The notes: generated by a model not told the origin, from the sequence alone. Counted from the first letter of the stretch, positions 11,142 through 21,624 are shown. The stretch is 64,000 nt of DNA from Bacillus sp. P14.5 (GCF_003316765.1 NZ_NIJF01000078.1:16264-80263), one strand, 5' to 3'. Translations and numbers: made by a program.

Positions 11142-12782
11142 ATGAAATTTGTTAAAAATGATCAGACAGCTGTTTTCGCACTTGGCGGTTTGGGCGAAAT
11201 CGGTAAAAATACTTACGGTGTACAATTTCAGGACGAAATTATTTTAATTGATGCTGGAATCAAGTTTCCAGAAGATGAATTGCTGGGGATCGATTATGTT
11301 ATCCCGGATTATACCTATTTAGTGAAAAATGCTGACAAAATCAAAGGCCTTTTCATTACCCACGGCCATGAGGACCATATCGGCGGGATTCCTTATCTTC
11401 TTAGACAAATCAATATTCCTATTTACGGCGGTAAGCTGGCGATTGGACTACTGAAGAACAAGCTTGAGGAACACGGCTTATTACGCACAGCTAAGCTGAA
11501 TGTTATTCAAGAAGATGACGTGGTCAAGTTCAGGAAAACAGCTGTAAGCTTTTTCAGGACCACACACAGCATTCCGGATTCATACGGAATAGTCGTAAAG
11601 ACACCTCCAGGAAATGTGGTTCATACAGGTGATTTTAAATTTGATTTCACACCTGTCGGCGAACCTGCAAACTTAACCAAGATGGCTGAGATCGGCAAGG
11701 AAGGTGTGCTTTGCCTCCTTTCGGACAGCACTAACAGTGAAGTGCCTAACTTCACAATGTCTGAAAGAAAAGTAGGGGAAAGCATTGATGACATTTTCCG
11801 TAAAGTGGAAGGAAGAGTCATATTCGCTACTTTCGCTTCGAATATTTACCGTTTGCAGCAAGTGATTGATGCCGCAGTCAAGCACGGAAGAAAAGTCGCT
11901 GTGTTCGGCCGCAGCATGGAGAACAATATCGGTATCGGCCAGGACCTGGGGTATATCCAGGCACCTAAAGATACGTTCATTGAATCCAACCAGATCAACA
12001 GACTGCCGGCCAATGAAGTCACCATCCTTTGTACAGGAAGCCAGGGAGAACCTATGGCTGCTCTGTCAAGAATTGCAAACGGCACGCACAGACAAATCCA
12101 GATTCATCCTGGAGATACGGTCATCTTCTCATCTTCACCAATTCCGGGGAACACAATCAGTGTAAACCGTACGATCAATATGTTATTCCGTGCAGGCGCT
12201 GATGTTATCCATGGCTCTTTAAATGATATCCATACTTCCGGCCATGGAAGCCAGGAAGAACAGAAACTAATGCTGAGACTGATTAAACCGAAATATTTCA
12301 TGCCTATCCACGGAGAGTACCGGATGCAGAAAATGCATAACCAACTGGCAGTAGACTGTGGAGTAGAACCGGATAATTGTTTCATTATGGATAATGGTGA
12401 AGTCCTTGCCCTTGGCAATGACACTGCACAAGTTGCCGGCAAGATCCCTTCAGGTTCCGTTTACATTGACGGTAGCGGTATCGGCGATATTGGAAACATC
12501 GTTCTTCGCGATAGAAGAATTCTTTCCGAAGAAGGATTGGTCATTGTTGTTGTTAGCATCAATATGAGTGACTTTAAAATTGCCTCGGGCCCGGATATCA
12601 TCTCCAGAGGTTTCGTCTATATGAGAGAATCTGGTGACCTGATCAATGAAGCTCAAAATATCATTAACAAACACTTAAGCAAGCTTCTTGAGCGCAGGAC
12701 AAGCCAATGGTCAGAAATCAAGAATGAAATTACTGATACATTAGCTCCGTTCCTTTACGAAAAACAAAGCGCCGTCCGATGA
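11142..12782 (+). CDS. rnjA: ribonuclease J1
   Basis: 546 residues from the ATG at 11142, which has AAGGTGGAG upstream (an in-frame ATG at 11076 would overlap rpoY by 62 bases and is rejected). The metallo-beta-lactamase motif [10 protein letters not shown] binds the two zinc ions; a second ligand is in [10 protein letters not shown] and the beta-CASP motifs ([36 protein letters not shown]) are all present. It acts as a 5' exonuclease and endonuclease in mRNA decay and rRNA maturation. Confidence 0.97.
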   Translation: MKFVKNDQTAVFALGGLGEIGKNTYGVQFQDEIILIDAGIKFPEDELLGIDYVIPDYTYLVKNADKIKGLFITHGHEDHIGGIPYLLRQINIPIYGGKLAIGLLKNKLEEHGLLRTAKLNVIQEDDVVKFRKTAVSFFRTTHSIPDSYGIVVKTPPGNVVHTGDFKFDFTPVGEPANLTKMAEIGKEGVLCLLSDSTNSEVPNFTMSERKVGESIDDIFRKVEGRVIFATFASNIYRLQQVIDAAVKHGRKVAVFGRSMENNIGIGQDLGYIQAPKDTFIESNQINRLPANEVTILCTGSQGEPMAALSRIANGTHRQIQIHPGDTVIFSSSPIPGNTISVNRTINMLFRAGADVIHGSLNDIHTSGHGSQEEQKLMLRLIKPKYFMPIHGEYRMQKMHNQLAVDCGVEPDNCFIMDNGEVLALGNDTAQVAGKIPSGSVYIDGSGIGDIGNIVLRDRRILSEEGLVIVVVSINMSDFKIASGPDIISRGFVYMRESGDLINEAQNIINKHLSKLLERRTSQWSEIKNEITDTLAPFLYEKQSAVR

Positions 12783-12866
12783 TCCTGCCGATCATCATGG
12801 AAGTATAATAAGGCAGCAAAAAAGCAGGCTGAATGATTCAGCCCTCTGAAAAATTCCAACAATAAG

Positions 12867-12915
12867 TTAAAAGGCAGAATCGTTTTCTACAAAGAGCGAT
12901 TCTGCCTTTTTCCTG
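12867..12915 (+). terminator. terminator of rpoY-rnjA
   Basis: Stem AAAAGGCAGAATCG with its complement around a 14-base loop, then TTTTTCC. A smaller palindrome, GGCTGAATGATTCAGCC, lies just upstream at 12828-12844. Confidence 0.85.
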
Positions 12916-13174
12916 TACGGTTTTATAAAAAGAGTGTTGTTTTACGTTCCAGGTGCACGACTTCAATCAACGTTGAGATAAAAAGAAGACTATCCTCAAA
13001 TAATTGAACCGTCAATATAGGTTGGTTTCTCCACTGACACTACTTCAAACAATCTTGTTCAGTACGTATACGGATCTTTAAATATCGCAGTTCCTCAGGA
13101 CAATTTGCTTCTAAAAAAAACGATTTAATCGACTTATCCTTTATTTTCAGAGAGCTAAAGGTAAGTATTGCGAA
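12916..13174. other. intergenic between rnjA and ktrC
   Basis: Non-coding. Bases 12945-12965 contain a short GC-rich motif (TTCCAGGTGCACGACTTC) like the ends of the 120-bp repeat family seen elsewhere in the window, apparently a remnant. Nothing else is recognised. Confidence 0.35.
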
Positions 13175-13218
13175 AAAAAAGCCGACTCTTTTTCCTTTTA
13201 GAGTCAGCTTTTTCTTTA
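13174..13218 (-). terminator. terminator of ktrC
   Basis: On the minus strand AAAGCTGACTCT pairs with AGAGTCGGCTTT and is followed by eight T. It is about 80 bases after the ktrC stop. Confidence 0.7.
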
Positions 13219-13294
13219 TTAACCGAAGTGATATCATAAAAACCAGCAGATTTTGAATGGTCTCGAACGATTCAGCCTGCTTTTCTTTATGCCT

Positions 13295-13954
13295 TCACAG
13301 CATTACCTTTTTCTCAAAACGGGTAATATCAGAGTCTGCCCCAATCACTATAAGAATATCCCCTCCCTGAATCAATTCATCGGCCTGAGGCGAAACCAGG
13401 ATATCCTTCCCTCTTTTAATGGCAACAATATTAATTCCATACTTAGCTCGTATGTCGAGATCAATCAATGAGTTTCCATCCAAATGGTCATTGGCGACAA
13501 TTTCGACGATAGAATGTTCATCAGATAACTCCAAATAATCGAGAACATTATTGGAAACGATATTGTGGGCAATCCTCCGGCCCATATCCCTTTCTGGATG
13601 GACGACATGATTGGCGCCTATTTTCCTCAGCACTTTCTCATGATAATCATTCTGTGCTTTCACCGTAATATTGTCGACACCGATTTCTTTCAGCATGAGA
13701 GTTGTCAGGATACTGGCTTGTATATTATCACCAATAGCAACGATAACGTGATCAAAATTCCTGATTCCCAGGCTTTTCAAAACCGATTCATCTGTAGTAT
13801 CGGCCACCACTGCGTGAGAGGCGATGGAAGCAAATTCATTCACCTTATCCTCTTCCTTATCAATCGCCATGACCTCTAAATCCTGCTCAGCCAGTGAGTG
13901 GACGATACTTCCCCCAAAACGCCCTAAACCTATAACAACAAATTCTTTTTTCAC
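13295..13954 (-). CDS. ktrC: KtrC, cytoplasmic gating subunit of a Ktr potassium channel
   Basis: 219 residues. The N-terminal RCK_N domain (1-135) has the nucleotide-binding motif GLGRFGGS and the acidic residue at the end of the second strand (MAIDKEED). The C-terminal RCK_C domain (135-219) ends in DILIVIGAD and, by family knowledge, binds c-di-AMP in related proteins. It controls a KtrD-type membrane channel that is not in this window. It starts with GTG after GGAGGAG. Its neighbour rnjA is also its neighbour in B. subtilis (ykqB-ykqC). Confidence 0.95.
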   Translation of the reverse strand: MKKEFVVIGLGRFGGSIVHSLAEQDLEVMAIDKEEDKVNEFASIASHAVVADTTDESVLKSLGIRNFDHVIVAIGDNIQASILTTLMLKEIGVDNITVKAQNDYHEKVLRKIGANHVVHPERDMGRRIAHNIVSNNVLDYLELSDEHSIVEIVANDHLDGNSLIDLDIRAKYGINIVAIKRGKDILVSPQADELIQGGDILIVIGADSDITRFEKKVML

Positions 13955-14019
13955 TATAACTCCTCCAAAATAAGAGACTGCTTATAGCTTAATTTTACCA
14001 TAAATTTGTTGATTTCAGA

Positions 14020-15032
14020 TTATTTCTTTCCTTTTACATAGTCGGCATCGAATAGAAACAGCTTCATTAAAAGAACCAAGGAGGGAATCAACAGACACAG
14101 GCCTGCGATGAACACGACTACAAGCGATGTTCCCATCACAGGACTTGTAACACTGCTTTCTATCGTAATGAACGGTTTCAGAATATAAGGAAGATGTGAT
14201 GCCCCATAACCGAAGAAAGCAAAAAAGAATTGAAGCATGACCATGATGAAAGCAAGGCCTAATTTCTTCCTCTTATAAATCAATACAGATGCAGCCAGGA
14301 AAAACAACAGCGATAACCCAAACATCCACCAAATATCCAGTGCATTTTGAAAATGCTCAAGATTATGCTCCCTTAGTCCAATGAACACGAGAAGGCTCGC
14401 CAAGATGGTCGGCGGGCTCCAGAACAGAGCGAACTTCCTGACAATCTCCCTTGCATCCAGATCATTTGCTTTGTCAGCATAAAAAGTTAAAAAGGCTGCA
14501 GAAATGAACAGAACAGACACAATTGCCAGCAGAACTACACTCCATGAATACATACTTGTAAATAATTCGCCTGCAAGGAACACAACCCTGTCATCTGTCT
14601 CTTCGAGGAATCCTCCTTCAGAAATGGTCAGAGCCGTAGACAGGGAGGCTGGTATGAGCAGCCCCGTGGCCCCGTATAGAAACAAGAAAAAACATTATCT
14701 TTGGAACCGTAATTACCAAAAGCATAAAAGGCTCCCCTGATCGCAATGAGGATCAGGGCGACACTTCCTGGAAGAAGAAGCGCAGTTCCATAGTAATAGG
14801 CAGTGTCCGGAAAAAATCCGACAAGCCCTACGAAGAAAAACACAAAGAAAACATTTGTAACCTCCCAGACGGGAGATAAATACCTGGTGATCAGATCATT
14901 GACTGTATGCTTCTTATTCGTCACCTTTGCATAGAATGCAAAGAAGCCTGCGCCGAAATCAACAGAAGCAACAATCAGATAACCATATAAGAAAACCCAA
15001 AGCACTGTAATGCCTAATACCTCTAAACTCAC
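14020..15032 (-). CDS. ythB: cytochrome bd-type quinol oxidase subunit II (YthB/CydB-like), frameshifted as given
   Basis: As written, the frame breaks at the A6 tract 14687-14692: the N-terminal part (to ...NYGSKDNVF) and the C-terminal part (from FLYGATGLLIPASL) are in different frames. One more base in that tract joins them into 337 residues, the normal length of the CydB family, with nine or so membrane segments. The start is GTG at 15032 behind GGAGGGAG. It partners subunit I just upstream (minus strand), forming a quinol-to-oxygen terminal oxidase. Sequence error is more likely than real loss. Confidence 0.8.
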
Positions 15033-15099
15033 GAGTCTCCCTCCTATTCCAGCCGAATAGCGGCCAATCTCCAACGTTGTTCAGGCATTTCCAGCCATC

Positions 15100-16440
15100 C
15101 TATTGGAGTTTCCCGCTTTTGAATCTCTGCTCATACTCTATTTCAGGCGGCTTATTCTTGAACATTTTCACTAAAACGGTCACACAGAAGATGCCCAGGA
15201 TAATATACAAGATCACGAATAGCAGGAAAGTCACTCCTACTCCATCCGCTTTGGTAGCGGCATCCGCAACCTTCATGTACCCTCTTAGTATCCATGGCTG
15301 CCTGCCTACCTCGGCATATATCCAGCCAAACTCGATTGCCAACATTGAAAGAGGACCGCTGGCTACTATCCCCCATAGAAGAGGCTTGTTCCATTCATTC
15401 CGTTTCTTCCATTTCCAGAAAAGAACAAACAAAGATGTGATGAACAAAGTGAACATCCCTATTGAAACCATCGAATCAAATAGATAATGCACAAACAATG
15501 GAGGCAGTTCGTCTTCTGGAAACTCCTCAAGCCCGATAACTTCCGTATCAAAAGAATTTCCTGCCAGAAAGCTTAGAAAGCCGGGCAGCCTGATTTCATT
15601 ATGAATTTCGTTATTTTCATCCAGCGTTCCAAAAATGACTAAATCTGCATTGCTTTCTGTTTCGAAATGCCACTCGGCAGCAGCAAGTTTTTCAGGCTGA
15701 TATTCAGCAAGGAACTTGGCAGAAACATCGCCTGCAACTGCTGTCCCGACTGCAAAGATTAATCCGCACACCATTGTGAGGCGCAGAGCTTTCCTATGGT
15801 AGGCGCTTCCTTTATTTTTTAAAATGGCGAAAGCGGTTATGGCAGCCAGAATCAGTGCTGACGTCAGGTATGCTGAGGTTAAAACATGAAAAACCTTTGT
15901 TGGAGTCGCCGGATTGAACATTGCGGCAATCGGATCGATATTAACTGCCTTTCCTCCCTCAAGCTCAAACCCTTGAGGAGTATTCATGAATGCGTTCACC
16001 ATGGTGATGAACAGCGCTGAAGCTGAAGAGCCGATAATAATTGGAATTGTTAACAGCCAGTGGGTCATCCTGTTCTTGAAACGGTCCCAGGTGTATAAGT
16101 ATATCCCTAAGAAAATCGCTTCAAAAAAGAAGGCGAAGGTCTCCATGAACAATGGAAGAGCAATCACCTGTCCTGCTACCTGCATAAAAGAAGGCCAAAG
16201 CAAGGACAGCTGTAAACCTATAGCGGTTCCTGTGACTACTCCCACAGCAACCGTAATGGTGAACCCTCTCGCCCACCTTCTTGCAAGTAATATGTAATGC
16301 CCGTCGTTTCTTTTGATCCCTATGAACTCTGCAATCGAGATCAGCACAGGAATCCCTACACCAATGGTTGCAAATATTATATGAAATGCCAGGGTCACTG
16401 AAGTGAGCATCCTGCTCAATATGACACTATCCAGCTCCAT
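15100..16440 (-). CDS. ythA: cytochrome bd-type quinol oxidase subunit I (YthA/CydA-like)
   Basis: 446 residues from the ATG at 16440, which has GGGGGGAG 5 bases upstream (an in-frame extension to 16458 lacks a site). Nine or so transmembrane helices. The heme-ligand His is in LAFHIIFATIG, and the family motif GRQPWILRG is present. The loop carrying the quinol site is short, as in the cyanide-insensitive (CIO) subgroup and B. subtilis YthA, not the long E. coli type. Together with subunit II it oxidises menaquinol and reduces oxygen in the cytoplasmic membrane. Confidence 0.9.
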   Translation of the reverse strand: MELDSVILSRMLTSVTLAFHIIFATIGVGIPVLISIAEFIGIKRNDGHYILLARRWARGFTITVAVGVVTGTAIGLQLSLLWPSFMQVAGQVIALPLFMETFAFFFEAIFLGIYLYTWDRFKNRMTHWLLTIPIIIGSSASALFITMVNAFMNTPQGFELEGGKAVNIDPIAAMFNPATPTKVFHVLTSAYLTSALILAAITAFAILKNKGSAYHRKALRLTMVCGLIFAVGTAVAGDVSAKFLAEYQPEKLAAAEWHFETESNADLVIFGTLDENNEIHNEIRLPGFLSFLAGNSFDTEVIGLEEFPEDELPPLFVHYLFDSMVSIGMFTLFITSLFVLFWKWKKRNEWNKPLLWGIVASGPLSMLAIEFGWIYAEVGRQPWILRGYMKVADAATKADGVGVTFLLFVILYIILGIFCVTVLVKMFKNKPPEIEYEQRFKSGKLQ

Positions 16441-16717
16441 ACGTCTCCCCCCTATCAATCTACTATACTTATAGATATCACTTTTTCACCATTATAAAAC
16501 CTTTGGATGAGTTTGTGAAGTAATGAGCATTTTCTTTCGAAAAGAATTCAGCTTTACCCATAGTGGAAGTGATCGAAGGGGGAAGGTATTTTACTACCTC
16601 TTAATAACACTAAGTCTGTTTATCTTTCGGAGATATTTGCGATTACTCTGATTTTTTCTTTAAGTGTTGATGGGGACTATCCCTCTTAGTGCTTTAAACT
16701 GTTAAAGCATCATATAT
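16441..16717. other. intergenic upstream of ythAB
   Basis: Contains the promoter side of the oxidase operon. Apart from A-T rich tracts no clear motif, ORF or repeat is recognised. Confidence 0.3.
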
Positions 16718-16763
16718 AGAAAAACAAAACCGCCCTTTATATAAGGACGGTTCTGTTTTTCTA
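16718..16763 (-). terminator. terminator of the ABC exporter operon
   Basis: A long stem (AGAAAAAC...AACCG.CCTT and complement) with T-rich 3' arm on the minus strand begins at the stop codon of the downstream ABC gene. Confidence 0.8.
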
Positions 16764-18584
16764 TATAACTTCAAGCATTTTAAATTGAGCTTTCACCAGG
16801 TGGAAGTATTCCCCCTGGTGGTCCATTAATTCATCATGACTTCCATGTTCGATGATGTTTCCATGATCAAGCACAAAAATATTATCCGCTTCCCTGATTG
16901 TGGAAAGCCTGTGGGCAATCATGATGGCTGTACGGCCCTTAAGGAGTGTCCTCAATGCTTCCTGGATCTGGACTTCCGTTTCAGTATCAATAGATGCAGT
17001 AGCCTCATCCAGGATGATGATCCTCGGATCTGCAAGAAGCGCCCTTGTAAAGGAAATCAGCTGCCTTTCACCTACCGACAGGATATTCCCTCTCTCTTCG
17101 ACTTCCGTATCATACCCTTTAGGAAGTCTATTGATGAATTTGTGGGCGCCAACTGCCTTGGCTGCTTCCAATACGTCTTCATCTGAAGCATCCGGCCTTC
17201 CGAAGAGGATGTTTTCCTTAATCGTGCCGGAAAAAATAAATGTATCTTGCAGTACGATGCTAATCTGGCTTCTCAAGCTGCCCAAGGATACGTCACGAAG
17301 GTCATGGCCGTCAATCTTGACTGATCCCCCTGTAGGATCATAGAAACGGCTGACAAGATTGGCAATTGTTGTTTTGCCGGACCCGGTATGGCCAACAAGA
17401 GCAACGGTTTCCCCGGCTTTCATCTCAAGGGAGATATTATTTAGGGCTTTCCTCTTGCTTTCATAAGCAAAATCTACATTTTCAAACAGAATATGTCCAT
17501 TGATATCCTTTAACACTTTGGCATTGGATTTTTCGCCGACATTCGGTTTTTCATCAAGGAATTCGAAAATCCTCTCTGATGATGCCATCCCAACTAAAAG
17601 TTGATTATAAACCATACCCAACCTTGAAATCGGTTCCCAGAACATCCCCAAATAAAAGGCAAAGGAAACGAACTCACCCAATGTAATGGAATCTCCTTGA
17701 ATCAATGCAGCACCAAACCAAATCAGGACAGCTGTACCGACCGCATTTGTCAATTCGACCAGCGGCCTGAACATTGCACTTTTCCTTGTCGCATTCCTCC
17801 AGCTGTCAAAGCTTTCTGTATTGACGCCGTCAAAGAACTGCATATTCTCTTTCTCCTGAGTGAATGACTGGGTTACCCGGATTCCTTGAATGCTTTCATT
17901 CAGATGGGAATTCAACTTGGACTGCTTTAGGCGGACCACTTGCCATGATCTTCTGATTTTCTTTCTCAAACTAGTAGAGATGAAGAACATTAGCGGCAGA
18001 ATGACCAGTACCGCAAGAGTCAATTGCGGGCTCAAAGTGAACAGGATGACAATGATCCCTGCCAGCAGGAGCATATCCATAAGCAAGTTGATTACCCCAT
18101 TCGTAAACAGCTCCTGAAGGGAATTAATGTCATTCATGATCCTGACCAGTATTGAGCCTGCCGAGCGCTGATCGAAGAATCTGTGTGAAAGCCGCTGCAC
18201 ATGCGAGAATAAATGCTTCCTCAGATCGTAAATAACTCCCTGCCCAAGCATATTCATCCATCGGATCCTCAGCACGTTGGCTATGTAACTGAGAACATAG
18301 AGGCCCGCAATGGAAATGATCAAGATGGTCAGCATGCTGCTGTCCCGTTCAATGATTGCTTTGTCGAGTGTGTAGACACCGATCAGGATAGGGATGACCA
18401 GCCTGACCCCGGTAGTGATCAATACCATGATGACCGAAAGCGGCAGGAGGTTCTTTGAATATGGCTTCAAATAGGTTAAGAGCCTCCAAAGCTGTTTCCA
18501 GTTAAATGGTTTATCAATCACCTGGTCTGCAGAATAATAAAACCGCTCTAAAATTTTCTGATTTGCTTTTTCCTTATATTTCAT
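16761..18584 (-). CDS. ABC exporter half-transporter (YfiC/YheH-type)
   Basis: 607 residues: an exporter-type membrane domain with six helices (about 40-330) fused to an ATPase domain (about 370-600). Walker A is GHTGSGKTT, Walker B IIILDEATAS with the catalytic Glu. The signature is degenerate, LSVGERQ in place of LSGGQ. Its partner has the opposite pattern, so the two form a heterodimer with one competent ATP site. It starts 8 bases after the partner's stop. Related pairs in Bacillus export drugs or peptides; the cargo here is unknown. Confidence 0.88.
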   Translation of the reverse strand: MKYKEKANQKILERFYYSADQVIDKPFNWKQLWRLLTYLKPYSKNLLPLSVIMVLITTGVRLVIPILIGVYTLDKAIIERDSSMLTILIISIAGLYVLSYIANVLRIRWMNMLGQGVIYDLRKHLFSHVQRLSHRFFDQRSAGSILVRIMNDINSLQELFTNGVINLLMDMLLLAGIIVILFTLSPQLTLAVLVILPLMFFISTSLRKKIRRSWQVVRLKQSKLNSHLNESIQGIRVTQSFTQEKENMQFFDGVNTESFDSWRNATRKSAMFRPLVELTNAVGTAVLIWFGAALIQGDSITLGEFVSFAFYLGMFWEPISRLGMVYNQLLVGMASSERIFEFLDEKPNVGEKSNAKVLKDINGHILFENVDFAYESKRKALNNISLEMKAGETVALVGHTGSGKTTIANLVSRFYDPTGGSVKIDGHDLRDVSLGSLRSQISIVLQDTFIFSGTIKENILFGRPDASDEDVLEAAKAVGAHKFINRLPKGYDTEVEERGNILSVGERQLISFTRALLADPRIIILDEATASIDTETEVQIQEALRTLLKGRTAIMIAHRLSTIREADNIFVLDHGNIIEHGSHDELMDHQGEYFHLVKAQFKMLEVI

Positions 18585-18592
18585 CGTCTCAC

Positions 18593-20347
18593 CTACCCCT
18601 GCTGTGATTGAAGGATTTTCTTCTGATCTTTATATTGAATATCATAAATCCGCTGGTACGGTCCCTTGTTTTTGAGCAGGAAGTCATGGACCCCGCGCTC
18701 CACAATTTTTCCGTTTTCGAGTACTATAATTTCATCGGCATGTTTCAACGAGGAAATACGATGCGCAATGATAAAGGTCGTTCGATCAGCCATGACTTCT
18801 TTAAAGCCTCTTTGGATTTTGAACTCCGTTTCCATGTCCACTGCACTTGTTGCATCATCCAGGATCAATATGCTCGGATCTGTACAAATTGCACGGGCAA
18901 TGGCAATGCGCTGTTTTTGTCCGCCGGAAAGGCCTAAGCCCCTTTCCCCCAGCTTTGTGTCGTACCCATCTTCAAGTTCTGCAATGAAATCATGAGCCTG
19001 TGCTCTTTTGGCAGCATCGATGATTTCTTCCATTGTAGCATCGGGTCTCCCATAGGAAATATTCGTCTTGATTGTAGATGAAAACAAGAAGGATTCCTGC
19101 AGAACAAATCCAATGTTTTTTCTCAAGGATTTAATGGCATAATCCTGCACCGGCCGTCCATCAATCAGGACTTCCCCTTCACTCGGCTCATAAAATCGGG
19201 TCATGAGGCTGGTGATGCTGGTTTTTCCGGAGCCGGTACCGCCTATCAGACCGATGACTTTCCCTGGTTCCACCTTGAAGGAAATATCATCAAGCGCCTC
19301 TTCATCATTCTCTGTATATCTCAGCGTTACATTCTTAAACTCTACTTCACCTTTCATTCTCTCAACATTGACTGCATCCTCTTTATCAACAATGTCTTCT
19401 TTTGCTTCAAGAATTTCAAGCAGGCGTTCACCCGACGCCTTAGATTGGGAGAATTGGTTAATTGTGAAGCCCAGGTTCATGATCGGCCAGATGATGTACC
19501 ACAGCAAGCTGTAAAAGGCCACAAGCTCACCTGGTGATAAGCTGCCATTCATGACCTGGAATCCGCCATACGAAAGCAGGAGGACAACACTGACATTCCC
19601 CAGAAACTCCATAAGCGGGAAATACTTTGCCCAAATATCAGATGTTAAAAGGTACTTATCTTTATAATCACCATTTGACGCGTTAAATTTATTGATTTGG
19701 AAATCTTCCCTTGATAAAGATTTCACTGTATTGATGCCGCTGATATTCTCCTGGACATTCGTATTCAGCCTTCCGAAGGACTTCCTGATTCCCCTGAAAG
19801 CCGGATGGACTGCTTTATCGAACTTATAGACAGACACAGCAAGAAATGGCAATGTAGCCAATGTCACGAACGTCAGCGAAGGAGAATAATAGAACATCAC
19901 CCCGAAACTTAGTGTCACCAGCAGAACAAAACGAATCAATTCCGAGATTCCAAATGAAAGGAAAAACCGGAAAGCCTCGACATCCGCTGTTAGTCTTGAC
20001 ATCAAGTCCCCTGTTTTAGCGTTATCATAATAACGGAACGGAAGATATTGAAGTTTTTCATACAGTTCGTTGCGCAGCCTGTATACACTTGTTATCCCAA
20101 ACATATCCCCATTATATTGATGAATAAAAGTCGTGACACCCTTTATGGCCATGATGAAAATAAAACCGAACGCCAGATAAGGCACCAGGCCAAACTCCCT
20201 CTGCAAGATGACATCATCGATTGTCCTCTGCAGGATGATCGGGTAAACCACAGTGATAGCCGTAACGAAAATCAGGAAGATAATCGATATGAAAAAGAAC
20301 TTTTTGTACGGCCAGTAAAATTGCTTTAATTTTTTAAATGTATCCAT
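18593..20347 (-). CDS. ABC exporter half-transporter (YfiB/YheI-type)
   Basis: 584 residues with six membrane helices (about 15-310) and an ATPase domain (about 340-575). Walker A is GGTGSGKTS and the signature LSGGQKQR is canonical, but Walker B reads ILILDDATSAVD: the catalytic Glu is Asp. This marks the degenerate nucleotide site of a heterodimeric exporter of the BmrCD/LmrCD kind. First gene of the two-gene operon, with AGAGGGGGA before the ATG. No regulator gene is adjacent. Confidence 0.88.
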   Translation of the reverse strand: MDTFKKLKQFYWPYKKFFFISIIFLIFVTAITVVYPIILQRTIDDVILQREFGLVPYLAFGFIFIMAIKGVTTFIHQYNGDMFGITSVYRLRNELYEKLQYLPFRYYDNAKTGDLMSRLTADVEAFRFFLSFGISELIRFVLLVTLSFGVMFYYSPSLTFVTLATLPFLAVSVYKFDKAVHPAFRGIRKSFGRLNTNVQENISGINTVKSLSREDFQINKFNASNGDYKDKYLLTSDIWAKYFPLMEFLGNVSVVLLLSYGGFQVMNGSLSPGELVAFYSLLWYIIWPIMNLGFTINQFSQSKASGERLLEILEAKEDIVDKEDAVNVERMKGEVEFKNVTLRYTENDEEALDDISFKVEPGKVIGLIGGTGSGKTSITSLMTRFYEPSEGEVLIDGRPVQDYAIKSLRKNIGFVLQESFLFSSTIKTNISYGRPDATMEEIIDAAKRAQAHDFIAELEDGYDTKLGERGLGLSGGQKQRIAIARAICTDPSILILDDATSAVDMETEFKIQRGFKEVMADRTTFIIAHRISSLKHADEIIVLENGKIVERGVHDFLLKNKGPYQRIYDIQYKDQKKILQSQQG

Positions 20348-20502
20348 TTATTTTCCCCCTCTCTTTGATGCAAAAAATTCACGTACTATTAAATATATCG
20401 GGTTTCGAAATATATTTCCACCTTTTTATTTGAATTTTTACTTTTTTAAGAATCCTCCGTCAATTTCCGTTTAGTTATATACAGTTTACTTATGTAAAAA
20501 TA

Positions 20503-20536
20503 AAATAAGATCGGCCAGTTGACCGATCTTATTTCA
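20503..20536 (-). terminator. terminator of ykuV
   Basis: AAATAAGATCGG and complement around an 8-base loop; A/T tails on both sides. Confidence 0.8.
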
Positions 20537-20547
20537 TCTATTAGTGC

Positions 20548-21003
20548 TTATTCGCTTTTCTCCATTTCATCCAAAACACGATTGACACGTTTTTCTAGCA
20601 TCTTCATCCCGCTTCCGCCAGCTTGGAAGTGACGAAGCTTTCCTTCCTTATCAAATACATAATAGGCAGGAACATATTGGTTTTCAAAGGCTTCTGTCAA
20701 TTTGTGCTCGCTGTCGACAAAAATAGGTTGTGTGATATCATGTTTGCTGGCTGCAGACTTGATTTTCTCCAAGTTTAAATCATCTTCCGAACGCGGCATA
20801 TGGACAGCGATGACATTTAATTTCTCCTTATACTTATCCCTGAATTCATTTATCTGAGGCATAGCCTCTTTACAAAGATGGCAGCTGATAGACCAAAAAT
20901 GAAATAATGTTGGCTTCTCCCCTGTCAGCTCCTCCTTGGTCACTTGACCATTCAGCCACTCGGCAGCTCCTGTCAATTCGGGCATTTCTGCACGTAATCT
21001 CAT
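20548..21003 (-). CDS. ykuV: thiol-disulfide oxidoreductase YkuV
   Basis: 151 residues, thioredoxin fold without signal peptide, so cytoplasmic. The active site is WSISCHLCKEAMP (CxxC = CHLC) and the cis-Pro is in NQYVPAYYVFD. The TlpA/ResA-like extension before and after the CxxC is present. Length and motif match B. subtilis YkuV, a general disulfide reductase. It follows ykuU, separated by a hairpin. AGGAGGAG precedes the ATG. Confidence 0.92.
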   Translation of the reverse strand: MRLRAEMPELTGAAEWLNGQVTKEELTGEKPTLFHFWSISCHLCKEAMPQINEFRDKYKEKLNVIAVHMPRSEDDLNLEKIKSAASKHDITQPIFVDSEHKLTEAFENQYVPAYYVFDKEGKLRHFQAGGSGMKMLEKRVNRVLDEMEKSE

Positions 21004-21041
21004 TTAAACTCCTCCTTAATATTTCTTTCTATGAATATTGT

Positions 21042-21070
21042 AAAAGAGCCTGACAAATAGGCAGGCTCAT
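21042..21070 (-). terminator. terminator-like hairpin between ykuU and ykuV
   Basis: GAGCCTG/CAGGCTC stem with TTTTAC on the minus strand. It may end the ykuU transcript or lower read-through into ykuV. Confidence 0.6.
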
Positions 21071-21081
21071 AAGAATGGTCA

Positions 21082-21624
21082 TTATAGAGTTTTCTGTCCA
21101 GGCTTCCAGTTGGCAGGGCAAAGTCCGCCTGTTTGTAAAGCTTGAAGAACACGCAGGGTTTCTTCAACATCCCTGCCAATATTGTTATGAAAAACGGTTT
21201 GATATTGAAGTTCTCCTTCGGGATTAACTATATATAACCCTCGTAGTGCAACACCTTCTTCTTCAATCAGCACACCATAATCACGCGATACAGCATGGTT
21301 AGTATCTGCTGCGAGCGGGTATCTTAGCTCACCAAGCCCGTTCTCTTTTCGGCCGGTGTTGATCCAAGCCAAATGTGTATGGATCGTATCTGTGGAGACC
21401 CCTATTACTTCCGCATCAAGATCTTCGAATTCGTCATAGCGGTCTGACATTGCAGTGATCTCAGTTGGACAGACGAATGTGAAATCCATTGGATAAAAGA
21501 ATAATACGGTCCATTTGTCATTTTTCATGTTTTCTTCAAGACTTACTTTACCGAATTCTTTGTTTGGCAATACTGCGTCCATTTCGAATCGGGGAGCTTG
21601 TTTACCTACCATGCGTTCTGCCAT
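21082..21624 (-). CDS. ykuU: 2-Cys peroxiredoxin YkuU
   Basis: 180 residues. The AhpC/TSA fold has the peroxidatic cysteine in DFTFVCPTEI and the resolving cysteine near the C-terminus in GGLCPANWKPG. It reduces hydrogen peroxide and organic peroxides, presumably using thioredoxin or the neighbouring YkuV-type reductase (inference). GGAGG precedes the start. The ykuT-ykuU-ykuV cluster is the same as in B. subtilis. Confidence 0.93.
   Translation of the reverse strand: MAERMVGKQAPRFEMDAVLPNKEFGKVSLEENMKNDKWTVLFFYPMDFTFVCPTEITAMSDRYDEFEDLDAEVIGVSTDTIHTHLAWINTGRKENGLGELRYPLAADTNHAVSRDYGVLIEEEGVALRGLYIVNPEGELQYQTVFHNNIGRDVEETLRVLQALQTGGLCPANWKPGQKTL

Noticed and set aside
11076..12782. Longer RNase J1 starting at 11076
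   Set aside because: It would overlap rpoY by 62 bases, has no ribosome binding site, and the family starts at MKFVKNDQ (11142).
13040..13237. 65-residue ORF on the minus strand
   Set aside because: It runs through the ktrC terminator hairpin, has a low-complexity Lys/Phe-rich product and no ribosome binding site.
14020..15032. Genuine pseudogene of an oxidase subunit
   Set aside because: The only defect is a one-base shortage in an A6 tract, and four other genes have the same kind of defect, including housekeeping ptsI. Sequence error explains them all.
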